Part shown: positions 7,997 to 16,210 of the stretch, piece after piece
How positions within the stretch are numbered: position 1 is the first letter of the stretch
How the letters are laid out: each line of letters begins with the position of its first letter
NCBI GenBank assembly: GCA_017428055.1
Contig: JAFRRN010000021.1
Span: 1-50,747, forward strand
Origin: Prevotella sp.
GTDB taxonomy: Bacteria > Bacteroidota > Bacteroidia > Bacteroidales > Bacteroidaceae
Reading direction: 5' to 3'
Length of the DNA stretch: 50,747 nucleotides
The notes under the pieces: generated by a model
The model's database searches: none
Told to the model about the DNA's origin: nothing
What the model saw: only the letters and a program-made list of their open reading frames with translations
Made by a program: the position numbers and the translations under genes

Positions 7997-8839
7997 TTAC
8001 TGTAATCTGAAGGATACAGGTACATTGTATTTCACACGTACTGCAGCACCATTCTGCCTACCCGGAATCCAGTGTGGCATCGACTTCACGACGCGGGCTG
8101 CCTCCTTATCGAGCGACGGGTCAACCGAGCGAACAATCTTCACGTCGGTAATCGAGCCGTCCTTCTCAACGACGAACGACACAACGACACGACCTTGAAC
8201 GCCATTCTCCTGTGCCACGACGGGGTACTTCACGTTATCAGAGAGGAACTTCATCAACGCCTCGTTTCCACCAGGGAATGAAGGCATCTGCTCCACAACG
8301 TCGAACACCTTGTTGGCGACCTCTTTCTTCTCCTCAGATTCGTTCGTGTTCACGGCGATGTCGTTACGGATAGCCACGTCGGTACGGTCTTTGGTTCCTT
8401 CTTGGTCTTTCGTACCCACAGCCACCTTCTCGTCGAGGTCAGCCTGGTCTTTCACCTGGTTCTCCTCATTAACGAGTTCGTCCTTCTTAATTTCAGGCGC
8501 GGTGAACTTCTGTGTCTCACGAACTTGCTCTACGATTTTCTTAGGTTCGATCTTAGCCTTGATAACCGGCTCCTCTTTCTTTTCCTTCTTTGCCTGCTCT
8601 TGCAACTTAGACAATTCGAGTTGCTCCATGTAGGCTTGCCTCTCCTCATCAAGTTTCTGCAAGTGAACTTTGTAGGCAAGAGCTCCACCAATAAGACCTG
8701 CCGCAATGAGCAATATCAAGAGAGCCGTGATGTTACGCTTGGAAGTGCCTTTACGAAGTTGGTATGCTCCGTATTCTTGGTTTTTCCCATCAAACACCAT
8801 ATCGACCCATTTCGGATCATACAAATCAATCTTTGCCAT
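7997..8839 (-). CDS. tonB: Energy transducer TonB
   Basis: 280 aa. A cytoplasmic N-terminus of about 33 residues, one TM segment (ITALLILLIAAGLIGGALAY), a long charged periplasmic linker rich in Lys/Glu (EQAKKEKKEEPVIKAKIEP), and a C-terminal TonB domain starting at FPGGNEALMKFLSDN and ending with RVKYNVPVSFRLQ. It links the ExbB/ExbD proton motor in the inner membrane to outer-membrane receptors such as the one at 44430-47000. It sits directly after two exbD genes. Bacteroidetes genomes usually carry several tonB copies, so this need not be the only one. Confidence 0.93.
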   Translation of the reverse strand: MAKIDLYDPKWVDMVFDGKNQEYGAYQLRKGTSKRNITALLILLIAAGLIGGALAYKVHLQKLDEERQAYMEQLELSKLQEQAKKEKKEEPVIKAKIEPKKIVEQVRETQKFTAPEIKKDELVNEENQVKDQADLDEKVAVGTKDQEGTKDRTDVAIRNDIAVNTNESEEKKEVANKVFDVVEQMPSFPGGNEALMKFLSDNVKYPVVAQENGVQGRVVVSFVVEKDGSITDVKIVRSVDPSLDKEAARVVKSMPHWIPGRQNGAAVRVKYNVPVSFRLQ

Positions 8840-8867
8840 TTTCTTAGCTTGTTAGATGATTAAACAA

Positions 8868-9515
8868 TTACAATTTCACGCCTTTCTCCTCGAGGAGTTT
8901 CACGTCGTCGGGCGTAATCTTGTCAATCACGTATGTTCCAATGCTCAGAATCTGCATCTCGTCAAGAGCGTCGATCATGTTCTTGAACGTTGCATTATCA
9001 GTAGGCTTGATAACGATAGTCAGAGTGTTGACCTTTCCTTCCTTCAGTTCACCTTTCTTGATCTTGTTCAGCTCTTTCTGATAGGTGCTGTCGTTGTATT
9101 GGAGAGGATTGGCCTTTCGGTCATTTTTCAGGCGTTCAACAGCCAACAGGATTTGCTGCACGGGGCGTGTACCGTCGGCAATCACGTGGTTGCGCAACAC
9201 GTCGCGGATTCCCTTGTCTCCCCAAGTGGTCTCGGTGAGGTCATGGGCAGTCCCGTCGTTGTCGTATTCCTGGTAGTAAACCTTATCGTCTGCCGCAACA
9301 TAGAGGGTCACAGTCTGCGAAGCCTTGGCCTCTTGCTTTTGGTCTTCCGTCTGGTTCTCGTCGTTGCTCGGCATGGTCAGCTCCATGGTGCTTGGCTTGC
9401 TCAATGATGTACAGAGCATGAAGAAGGTGATGAGAAGCATGAGCATGTCCACCATCGGGGTGAAGTCCACCCTGACGGTCATCTTCTTTTGTTTGCTTTC
9501 TTTTTTCTTTGCCAT
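8868..9515 (-). CDS. exbD: Biopolymer transporter ExbD (second copy)
   Basis: 215 aa. Short cytoplasmic N-terminus (KKMTVRVDFTPMVDMLMLL), one TM helix carrying the proton-relaying Asp in MVDML, and a periplasmic domain about 150 residues long with a SIGTYVIDKITPDD end. It starts 2 nt after the stop of the other exbD. It forms the ExbB-ExbD motor that energises TonB. The periplasmic domain is longer than in proteobacterial ExbD, as is usual for this cluster type. Confidence 0.92.
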   Translation of the reverse strand: MAKKKESKQKKMTVRVDFTPMVDMLMLLITFFMLCTSLSKPSTMELTMPSNDENQTEDQKQEAKASQTVTLYVAADDKVYYQEYDNDGTAHDLTETTWGDKGIRDVLRNHVIADGTRPVQQILLAVERLKNDRKANPLQYNDSTYQKELNKIKKGELKEGKVNTLTIVIKPTDNATFKNMIDALDEMQILSIGTYVIDKITPDDVKLLEEKGVKL

Positions 9516-9517
9516 AA

Positions 9518-10201
9518 TTATCTGCCTCCCGTTACACTTCTAATATAGTCGTAAGCACCCGCAGCCTTGCCAGCGTCGAGTTGTGAAATCATGTAATAGT
9601 GGCTCTCGTCCATGTCCTGCAATTCGTTCATGACCTTCTTCACGGTCTTGTACGGGGTCTTGGCGTCAGCCTTGAGGGCAATCTTGATGTCCTGGTTGAC
9701 TGTACGCGCAGCATTCACCCATTGCTGGAACTGGCTCATTCCGCCATCTATACTGTCGAGTGGAATACCCTTCGTCGTGATGTACTTGGCACGGTTCTGG
9801 CTGTTCATCTGCAAGTATGAAGACAACTCGTCGATGGGAACGCCGAACATGGCCTCAGTCTTGAAGGTCTCAATTTGCTTCGGGGTCAGGTTCACAGAGA
9901 ACACACTTGTCATTTCTTCAAGGGTTCTGCCCAATTGGTCTGTGTTGTCAATGCTCATGAACACCTGCCCTTCGCCCGTCGGGGTGCCCTTGGCATCCAT
10001 CTCGGGGCTAACCACGATTGTCAGCACGCCGTTCTCAGGCACCTTGATTTCGGAGATAGACCCTGGTGTCATGACCTTCACGGGCTCATTCTTGACGAAC
10101 GTAGACGTCAACATGAAGAAGGTCAAGAGCAAGGTCATCACGTCCGACATAGGTGTCATGTCGATCCAGACGTCGCTTTTCTTAACTTTTACTTTACCCA
10201 T
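9518..10201 (-). CDS. exbD: Biopolymer transporter ExbD (first copy)
   Basis: 227 aa. N-terminal VKKSDVWIDMTPMSDVMTLLLTFF gives one TM helix with the conserved Asp (PMSDVM). The periplasmic domain contains an insertion-rich middle and ends IRSVTGGR. It is 31 nt downstream of exbB and 2 nt before the second exbD. The two paralogues differ strongly outside the TM segment, so they may form a hetero-dimer on one ExbB ring; that is inference. Confidence 0.92.
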   Translation of the reverse strand: MGKVKVKKSDVWIDMTPMSDVMTLLLTFFMLTSTFVKNEPVKVMTPGSISEIKVPENGVLTIVVSPEMDAKGTPTGEGQVFMSIDNTDQLGRTLEEMTSVFSVNLTPKQIETFKTEAMFGVPIDELSSYLQMNSQNRAKYITTKGIPLDSIDGGMSQFQQWVNAARTVNQDIKIALKADAKTPYKTVKKVMNELQDMDESHYYMISQLDAGKAAGAYDYIRSVTGGR

Positions 10202-10232
10202 AGTGATAAACGTTTTAAAGGGTTAGCAAAAA

Positions 10233-11063
10233 TTAAGCCTCGTCTGCGTGGTTTGCTTCGTATGTCTGAGCGATTGAATAACCAACCTCATCAAGTGCAA
10301 AGGTGAGCTTGTCTACCTTGTTTGTGTAGTAGTTGTAAGCCACAACGGCGCACCATGATGTACCGATACCGAAGGCAGTGTTAATAAGAGCCTCAGAGAT
10401 ACCTTGTGACAGTGCGGCTGAGTCAGCACCACCACCGGCAGACAGAGCGGAGAACGAACGGATCATACCAACCACAGTACCGAGAAGACCAGTCAGCGTA
10501 CCGAGGGTAACGATGGTAGCGATGATAGGAAGGTTCATGGTCAGCGTAGGCATCTCAAGCTGTGAGGCCTCCTCGTGAGCCTGTGAGATCTTGGCGATCT
10601 TCTGGGCTTTCTTGATGCCAGAGGTAGCTTCCATTTCCTTGTAAGCTCTCAAGGATGCGCCTACCACGTTAGCAACAGAACCTCTCTGCTTGTCACAGAG
10701 CTGCTGTGCCTTAGTGAAGTCATTGGCATTCAACGCTGCCTTGATTTCAGAGACGAACTTTGGAAGGGCTCCCTTACCAAAAGCGGTCTTCAGGGCGAGC
10801 CAACGCTCGATGGTCATGGCGATAACGGTGTACAACAACGTGTGGATAACAGGCACGATGATACCTCCCTTAAAGATTGTACCCCAAACGTCGATGGGTT
10901 GCTCCTTGGTGGCATCAGCAAAGTGTGACTCATGTCCGAACCAAGTGAAGAACAAGGTGAATGCGACGATTGCGCATACAACGATGATCCAAAACGCTCC
11001 TCTTACTCCCGTGAAGCCCTGTGATTTCTTAGCAGGGCTGGCTGTCTTTTGATTAGTTGCCAT
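10233..11063 (-). CDS. exbB: MotA/TolQ/ExbB proton channel family protein
   Basis: 276 aa. Three hydrophobic segments: GAFWIIVVCAIVAFTLFF (about 22-40), GIIVPVIHTLLYTVIAMTIE (about 68-88) and the paired C-terminal helices from PIIATIVTLGTLTGLLGTVVGMI to INTAFGIGTSWCAVVAYNYY. These carry the family signature of the TolQ/ExbB channel. It is the first gene of the operon and has a promoter about 115 nt upstream, leaving an AT-rich 5' leader. It builds the inner-membrane motor using the proton gradient. Confidence 0.92.
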   Translation of the reverse strand: MATNQKTASPAKKSQGFTGVRGAFWIIVVCAIVAFTLFFTWFGHESHFADATKEQPIDVWGTIFKGGIIVPVIHTLLYTVIAMTIERWLALKTAFGKGALPKFVSEIKAALNANDFTKAQQLCDKQRGSVANVVGASLRAYKEMEATSGIKKAQKIAKISQAHEEASQLEMPTLTMNLPIIATIVTLGTLTGLLGTVVGMIRSFSALSAGGGADSAALSQGISEALINTAFGIGTSWCAVVAYNYYTNKVDKLTFALDEVGYSIAQTYEANHADEA

Positions 11064-11176
11064 AATTTGAAATTTTAAATTTTTGGTTATAAAATAAATT
11101 TAAGTTGTTAATAATTGTTTTCTTTTTAATAATGTCTTTAGGTCAAATGCCATTCAATTATATATGTTACAACACG

Positions 11177-11184
11177 CAAAGATA
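11177..11184 (-). promoter_or_regulatory. -7 box for the exbB operon
   Basis: The minus strand reads TATCTTTG; a TTTTG lies about 23 nt further upstream. The predicted leader to the exbB ATG is about 105 nt and AT-rich, with no obvious hairpin. Confidence 0.55.
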
Positions 11185-11260
11185 ATAATTAAACGGAAAC
11201 TATGAGCCAAAACCGTACTTTTTAACGATTTTTTATATTTTCCGCATGGTATTTGTGTCC

Positions 11261-12454
11261 TTATTTCAACTTACCCAATGCCTCTTTCATCCTCTTGATG
11301 GCTACGCGAATGTTTTCATCGCTTGTGGCATAGCTCATCCGAAAGCAGTCGGGGTCGCCAAAAGCATCACCGCCAACCGTAGCCACATGCCCCACCTCAA
11401 GCAGATACATCGCAAGGTCTGACGAGTTGTTGACGACTCTCTCCCCGTCGCTCTTCCCATAGAAGCTGCTGCATTTCGGGAAAAGGTAGAATGCACCTTC
11501 GGGCTTGTTGACCTCAAGTCCGGGGATCTCCCTCGCCAGGCTGACGATCAAGTCCCTGCGACGCTCAAAGGCTTGCCTCATTTCCTCCACACAGCCCTGA
11601 CCTAACGTGTAGGCCGCCTCCGCCGCCTTTTGGCTGACGGAGCAGGGACCGCTGGTATATTGCCCTTGCAACTTGTTGCAACCTTTCACGATCCACTCTG
11701 GTGCTGCCAGATAACCTATGCGCCACCCCGTCATGGCGTAGGCTTTAGACACGCCGTTGATGACAATGGTGCGGTCTTTCATTCCCCCAAACTGGGCAAT
11801 GCTTTCGTGCTTGCCTTTATAGATGATGTGTTCGTAAATCTCGTCGGCGAGGACTAACAAGTCATCATGTCCCATGATGACCTCAGCTATTCCTTGCAGT
11901 TCCTCCCTTGAGTAGACGCTACCGGTAGGGTTACTGGGTGAGCAGAGGATCAGCATTTTCGTCTTGGGCGTGATGGCTTGCTCCAATTGTCGGGGTGTCA
12001 TCTTGAAATCCTGCTCAAAACCGGCATTGACGTAGACAGGCTCTCCCCCTGCCAACTTGACCATCTGTGGGTAACTGACCCAGTAAGGCGCGGGGATAAT
12101 CACCTCGTCGCCCTCATTGACCAATGCCATGATGGCGTTGCACACGCATTGCTTGGCCCCATTGCTAACCAATATTTCATTGATGGAATAATCCAGTTGG
12201 TTCTCATTTTTCAACTTGGCTACGATGGCTTTCCTTAAATCCACATAGCCAGGAACGGGTGAATATCTCGACCAATTATCGTCTATTGCTCTCTTGGCAG
12301 CTTCTTTGATATGGTCAGGCGTATTGAAGTCGGGCTCACCCACGCTCAAGTTGATCACGTCAATGCCCTGTGCTTTCATCTCGCTGCTCTTTTGTGACAT
12401 CGCAAGTGTAGCGGATGGAGCAAGGCGATTCAAGCGGTCTGATAGTTGTGCCAT
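11261..12454 (-). CDS. Pyridoxal-phosphate aminotransferase, aspartate aminotransferase type
   Basis: 397 aa, class I/II aminotransferase of the Ib AspAT group. Visible signatures: NLSVGEPDFNTPDHI near the N-terminus, SNGAKQCVCNAI, the CSPSNPTGSVYS block that binds PLP, DEIYEHIIY, and the PLP-lysine motif NGVSKAYAMTGWRIGYLAAP around residue 236; the C-terminal Arg that holds the substrate carboxylate is in FRMSYA. It converts aspartate and 2-oxoglutarate to oxaloacetate and glutamate, though prephenate or other substrates are possible in this group. It has its own -7 box at 12480-12487. Confidence 0.92.
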   Translation of the reverse strand: MAQLSDRLNRLAPSATLAMSQKSSEMKAQGIDVINLSVGEPDFNTPDHIKEAAKRAIDDNWSRYSPVPGYVDLRKAIVAKLKNENQLDYSINEILVSNGAKQCVCNAIMALVNEGDEVIIPAPYWVSYPQMVKLAGGEPVYVNAGFEQDFKMTPRQLEQAITPKTKMLILCSPSNPTGSVYSREELQGIAEVIMGHDDLLVLADEIYEHIIYKGKHESIAQFGGMKDRTIVINGVSKAYAMTGWRIGYLAAPEWIVKGCNKLQGQYTSGPCSVSQKAAEAAYTLGQGCVEEMRQAFERRRDLIVSLAREIPGLEVNKPEGAFYLFPKCSSFYGKSDGERVVNNSSDLAMYLLEVGHVATVGGDAFGDPDCFRMSYATSDENIRVAIKRMKEALGKLK

Positions 12455-12479
12455 CGATAACTTTAATTATAATGTTTTG

Positions 12480-12487
12480 CAAAAATA
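12480..12487 (-). promoter_or_regulatory. -7 box for the aminotransferase gene
   Basis: The minus strand reads TATTTTTG, an exact TAnnTTTG, 25 nt before the ATG. The -33 element is weak. Confidence 0.5.
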
Positions 12488-12631
12488 GTCATTTTTACAT
12501 TCTTAACGAAAAAAACTTTGCAATATTTCATGAATGGGAGTTTTTTTCTTACGAATTGTCTGTACGTTATGACGTTTCACAGGGGCTGCCTTTACGCTTT
12601 TCATCCTTGTTGAGGCATAATTACGGCGGCA

Positions 12632-12696
12632 GTCCAAGCCGCTTGGACACCTCGTCCAACATGCTTGGACGACCCGTCCAAAGGCTTTGGACTGCC
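12632..12696. repeat. Three 22-bp units with internal palindromes
   Basis: Units at 12632-12653, 12654-12675 and 12676-12696 all begin GTCCAA and contain TTGGAC, so each folds as TCCAA...TTGGA. Units 1 and 2 agree at about 16 of 22 positions. They lie in the 302-bp gap between ribBA (ends 12757) and the aminotransferase. Apart from the -7 box at 12480 nothing else is seen in the gap. Confidence 0.85.
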
Positions 12697-12756
12697 ATGA
12701 ACCGATAGCATTACGTGAATGAAGCCACCCATCGCTCGTTAAAAAGATATTTTGTT

Positions 12757-13971
12757 TCAACGGAGGTGCAATTCATGCCCCATCCTTTCCTGCTTCGTCT
12801 TTAGGTATTTGTAATCGTATGGATTGGGTGAAATCTCAATGGGAACGTTCTCGACAATCTCCAATCCGTAGGCTTCCAAGCCGACACGCTTGGTGGGGTT
12901 GTTGGTCATCAACCGCATCTTATGAACCCCAAGATGGCGCAGCATCTGCGCCCCACACCCATAGTCGCGCTCGTCGGGCTTAAATCCCAGATGCACATTG
13001 GCATCTACGGTGTCCATCCCTTCCTCCTGCAACTTATAGGCGGCAATCTTATTCATCAATCCTATCCCGCGCCCCTCTTGTTGCATGTAGATGAGTACAC
13101 CCTTACCCTCTCGCTCTATCATTTCCATTGCCTTGTGCAACTGCTCGCCACAATCACACCGCATACTACCGAGGATGTCACCCGTGGCACATGAGGAATG
13201 GACGCGGGTGAGGATGGGTTCATCCTCTTTCCACTCTCCCTTCACCAAAGCCATGTGTTCAATGCCATTGCTTTTTTGCCTGAAGGGTATCAACTTGAAA
13301 TGCCCATATTGCGTTGGCATATCCACCTCGTTGCCCACTTCTATGAGCGACTCTTTCCGTATGCGGTAGGCAATCATGTCCTTGATGGTGATGATTTTCA
13401 TGTCCCATGCCCTTGCCATTTCTTGCAACTGGGGCATCCTTGCCATCGTACCATCCTCGTTCATGATTTCCATCAATGCCCCTGCGGGATAGAGTCCCGC
13501 CATCCTACACAAGTCGATGGTCGCCTCTGTATGTCCGCTACGCCTCAACACGCCATTGTCCTGTGCGTAAAGTGGGTTGACATGCCCCGGTCGCCCGAAG
13601 GTCTCGGGCTTGGAGGCGGGGTCTGCCAGTGCCTTGATGGTCTCTGCGCGGTCATGGGCAGAGACACCCGTGGCACATCCTTCCAATTTGTCTATTGTCA
13701 CCGTGAATGGCGTTCCCAATAGAGAAGTGTTGTCTGTCACTTGGTGAGGCAAGTCCAACTCCTTGCACCTCTCCATCGTAATGGGTGCGCACAACAAACC
13801 GCGGGCGTTTTTCAACATGAAGTTCACCTTTTCGGGTGTAATCTTCTCCGCCGCGATAATCAGGTCGCCTTCATTCTCGCGGTCCTCATCGTCAACCACA
13901 ATGACAAATTTCCCCTCCTTGAAGTCCTTTACCGCTTCTTCTATGCTACTTAACTTAAAATCCATTGTCAT
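12757..13971 (-). CDS. ribBA: Bifunctional DHBP synthase / GTP cyclohydrolase II RibBA
   Basis: 404 aa, riboflavin biosynthesis. The N-terminal half (about 1-205) is RibB, making 3,4-dihydroxy-2-butanone 4-phosphate: [33 protein letters not shown]. The C-terminal half is RibA, opening GTP to the pyrimidine precursor: the zinc ligands are the three Cys in [19 protein letters not shown], followed by [11 protein letters not shown] and the RLMTNNP segment. The longest frame would begin with TTG at 13974; the ATG at 13971 or 13965 is more likely. It lies 37 nt downstream of the LptF/G-type gene and is probably cotranscribed with it. Confidence 0.95.
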   Translation of the reverse strand: MTMDFKLSSIEEAVKDFKEGKFVIVVDDEDRENEGDLIIAAEKITPEKVNFMLKNARGLLCAPITMERCKELDLPHQVTDNTSLLGTPFTVTIDKLEGCATGVSAHDRAETIKALADPASKPETFGRPGHVNPLYAQDNGVLRRSGHTEATIDLCRMAGLYPAGALMEIMNEDGTMARMPQLQEMARAWDMKIITIKDMIAYRIRKESLIEVGNEVDMPTQYGHFKLIPFRQKSNGIEHMALVKGEWKEDEPILTRVHSSCATGDILGSMRCDCGEQLHKAMEMIEREGKGVLIYMQQEGRGIGLMNKIAAYKLQEEGMDTVDANVHLGFKPDERDYGCGAQMLRHLGVHKMRLMTNNPTKRVGLEAYGLEIVENVPIEISPNPYDYKYLKTKQERMGHELHLR

Positions 13972-14008
13972 CAATCTTTAGCAAAAGGAAATACACATTA
14001 TTTATATA

Positions 14009-15919
14009 TTAAACGCTGGCTGGGAGGATCTCGTCAATCCTCTTGCAAATGGCCTCGTTTGTCTGGCGGATGGTATGTAGGTCATGGGATAGTCGCAACC
14101 TAAACATCCACATCCTAAAATACAAGAACATCCCAACAGGAACCAAGAATGCCGCTACGATATTCATCCATTTCCTCTCAAATGGGCGTGTATGTGCCTT
14201 GACCGAGAGGACAGGGTATTTGTTGAGTTCAGACAATACCACCTTGTCTCTTGTGTTCCCCAGGTCTTCTATGACGCTCTCCAGCTCTTCATTGATCCTT
14301 TCTATCTCATGGTCAGGTTGGTACTTGAAGAATACCTTGACCACATTGGCAGGCTTGTGCAAATGATGTTCCTTGGAATATGCTGCCACTTCGTCGGTAA
14401 TGCGTTCCAACCTCACCTTGTCGGAGGCATAGTTGGGATTGTCGATAACGACCTCCTTACTTGCCACGTGCCGCTTCATCCTTAGCCCTAACAGCCGCAT
14501 GAGGAGGTGGCGGTAAGCATCGAGGTTGAACACCACGGAGTCATTGTTGGCCTTATAAGACACAAACACCGCGATGGGTGTCAGCACGGCGGGTGCAAGT
14601 CCCTTTCCAAACCATACTGTCCACATGCCCCCACGCGACATTCTATACCCCACGTTGTCAAGGATATAAAAGACGATAAACACCAGGACGGAAATGATGA
14701 CAGGGATGCCCAGCCCACCCTTCCTGATGATGGCTCCTAATGGTGCGCCGATGAAGAAGAATATCAAGCATGACAAGGCCAGGGTAAACTTATTGACGGC
14801 CTCTATCTGGTGTTGCCTGATCAACCTGTCGGCATCACTCGTAAACATACTTTTGAAGTCAAGCTCGCTCACCTGTGACTGCACCTTGCTCAATGCCCGG
14901 TTGACCATCTCCTGTTTCCGCTCGTCGGAAAGCCTGTCGTACACGCTGTCAATGTCCATTGATTTCGCACTCGCCCGCTGGAGTGCCGACAAAGAGTCCT
15001 TGGCAGATGCTGGTTGGACATAATACAGGGAACGCCTTGCTTCCCGGTAATACGAGCGTCCCACGCTATCGTATTCATGATTCAAGGAGTCTATCGACCT
15101 CTTGATTTGCGACAAGCTTTTCCCCCGTTCATTATTTGATAGCAGCGACGCGTCTGTCATGTTGAAGTCGCCATCATAATCAAGGATGATCTTCTTCTCC
15201 ACGAAGGTCTCACGGCGATAAGGAACGGAGGCACTGTTGGCCAATTCCGACGCTTGCATGTTCTCAAACCACTCACCACTCCAAAGACTTAGCACCAAGT
15301 GCTTCTTTTCCTCTGTGGATTGCAACATCCCCGAGTCGGCACGTATGATAGCCTGGTCTTCATAACTGCCCGTCATCCTGTATATCATGATTCCATAGAG
15401 TTTGCCCGTTTCCACATTCTTCTTTTGCACGAAAAGGTTGCAATTGGGGATGCCGTTGTAGAAAACACCTTCGGGAATCTCCAGCTCGGGGCTTTTCTGC
15501 TTCATGGATATCAAGAGCTGGGCCATCTTGATATTCGCCCGTGGACCAATGTCGTTTTGGAAAAAAAACGATGCCAGGCAGATGACAACCGAGAAAACGA
15601 TTAATGACCGGAAAGCTTGCATCAAGGAGATGCCTGCCGACTTGATGGCTGTCAGCTCACTGCTCTCGCCCAAGTTGCCAAAAGTGATCAGAGATGAAAG
15701 GAGGATTGCCAATGGCAACGCTTGCGGCACGAGCATCAGTCCCATATACCAAAAGAACTGCGCCAATATTTCCATCGACAAGCCCTTGCCTATCAAGTCA
15801 TCGACATAACGCCACAGGAACTGCATCATCAGCACAAACTGGCAGATGAATAATGTGCCTATAAAGAGCAAGCCAAACTGCTTGAGAATAAATATGTCTA
15901 ACTTCTTGATTCGAAACAT
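14009..15919 (-). CDS. LptF/LptG-type (YjgP/YjgQ) permease
   Basis: 636 aa membrane protein of the LPS export ABC permease family. Two N-terminal TM helices with KLDIFILKQFGLLFIGTLFICQF and a third near LMLVPQALPLAILLSSLITFGNLGESSELTA (a family hallmark), a periplasmic beta-jellyroll segment (about 120-400), then three C-terminal TM helices. It works with LptB2 to extract LPS and pass it to LptC/A. It is much longer than proteobacterial LptF/G (about 360 aa); Bacteroidetes versions have extra periplasmic and C-terminal cytoplasmic segments. A strong promoter at 16016-16046 precedes it and ribBA follows. Confidence 0.88.
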   Translation of the reverse strand: MFRIKKLDIFILKQFGLLFIGTLFICQFVLMMQFLWRYVDDLIGKGLSMEILAQFFWYMGLMLVPQALPLAILLSSLITFGNLGESSELTAIKSAGISLMQAFRSLIVFSVVICLASFFFQNDIGPRANIKMAQLLISMKQKSPELEIPEGVFYNGIPNCNLFVQKKNVETGKLYGIMIYRMTGSYEDQAIIRADSGMLQSTEEKKHLVLSLWSGEWFENMQASELANSASVPYRRETFVEKKIILDYDGDFNMTDASLLSNNERGKSLSQIKRSIDSLNHEYDSVGRSYYREARRSLYYVQPASAKDSLSALQRASAKSMDIDSVYDRLSDERKQEMVNRALSKVQSQVSELDFKSMFTSDADRLIRQHQIEAVNKFTLALSCLIFFFIGAPLGAIIRKGGLGIPVIISVLVFIVFYILDNVGYRMSRGGMWTVWFGKGLAPAVLTPIAVFVSYKANNDSVVFNLDAYRHLLMRLLGLRMKRHVASKEVVIDNPNYASDKVRLERITDEVAAYSKEHHLHKPANVVKVFFKYQPDHEIERINEELESVIEDLGNTRDKVVLSELNKYPVLSVKAHTRPFERKWMNIVAAFLVPVGMFLYFRMWMFRLRLSHDLHTIRQTNEAICKRIDEILPASV

Positions 15920-16015
15920 GATTCCATGGCTCTTTGCTTTTCGCAGAGTAACCTAACACTCCAATTACTCACCCATATCTCTTAAGATTTGGATGATGAA
16001 TTCTGAAATAGTCTA

Positions 16016-16046
16016 CAAAGGTAGACTAATTTTTATAACTGACAAA
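16016..16046 (-). promoter_or_regulatory. Full promoter for the LptF/G-ribBA unit, -7 box in a palindrome
   Basis: On the minus strand TTTG (16043-16046), 19 bp, then TACCTTTG (16016-16023). The -7 box is embedded in the palindrome AGTCTAC-n4-GTAGACT (16010-16027), which could be an operator. On the plus strand the same palindrome is followed by AATTTTT and could also end transcription, but no plus-strand gene lies upstream. Confidence 0.6.
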
Positions 16047-16169
16047 GTATTTTACATTTTATTAGTTTATTCATAACAAAACATTCCTATTCACATCATT
16101 CAATAACATCATTTAAATAAAAGCAAAAATATCCCTTATTTCTTGTATAAAAGAAATATTTTGACGAAC

Positions 16170-16202
16170 TTTGCGAAATAATTGGTTCCTAATGTATAAT
16201 TG
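16170..16202 (+). promoter_or_regulatory. Probable promoter for the ATP-grasp gene
   Basis: TTTG (16170-16173), 21 bp, TATAATTG (16195-16202), one mismatch to TAnnTTTG. Transcription would start close to the GTG at 16211, which makes the ATG at 16229 a serious alternative start. The rest of the gap 15920-16210 is AT-rich and otherwise featureless. Confidence 0.4.
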
Positions 16203-16210
16203 ATAGGAAA

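Noticed and set aside
12455-12756. FMN riboswitch or other riboswitch near ribBA
   Set aside because: The repeat region is downstream of ribBA, not in its leader, and the 34-bp leader side has no RFN-like structure.
16010-16032. Palindrome plus AATTTTT as a plus-strand terminator
   Set aside because: No plus-strand gene lies upstream to be terminated; the same bases fit a minus-strand promoter with correct spacing.
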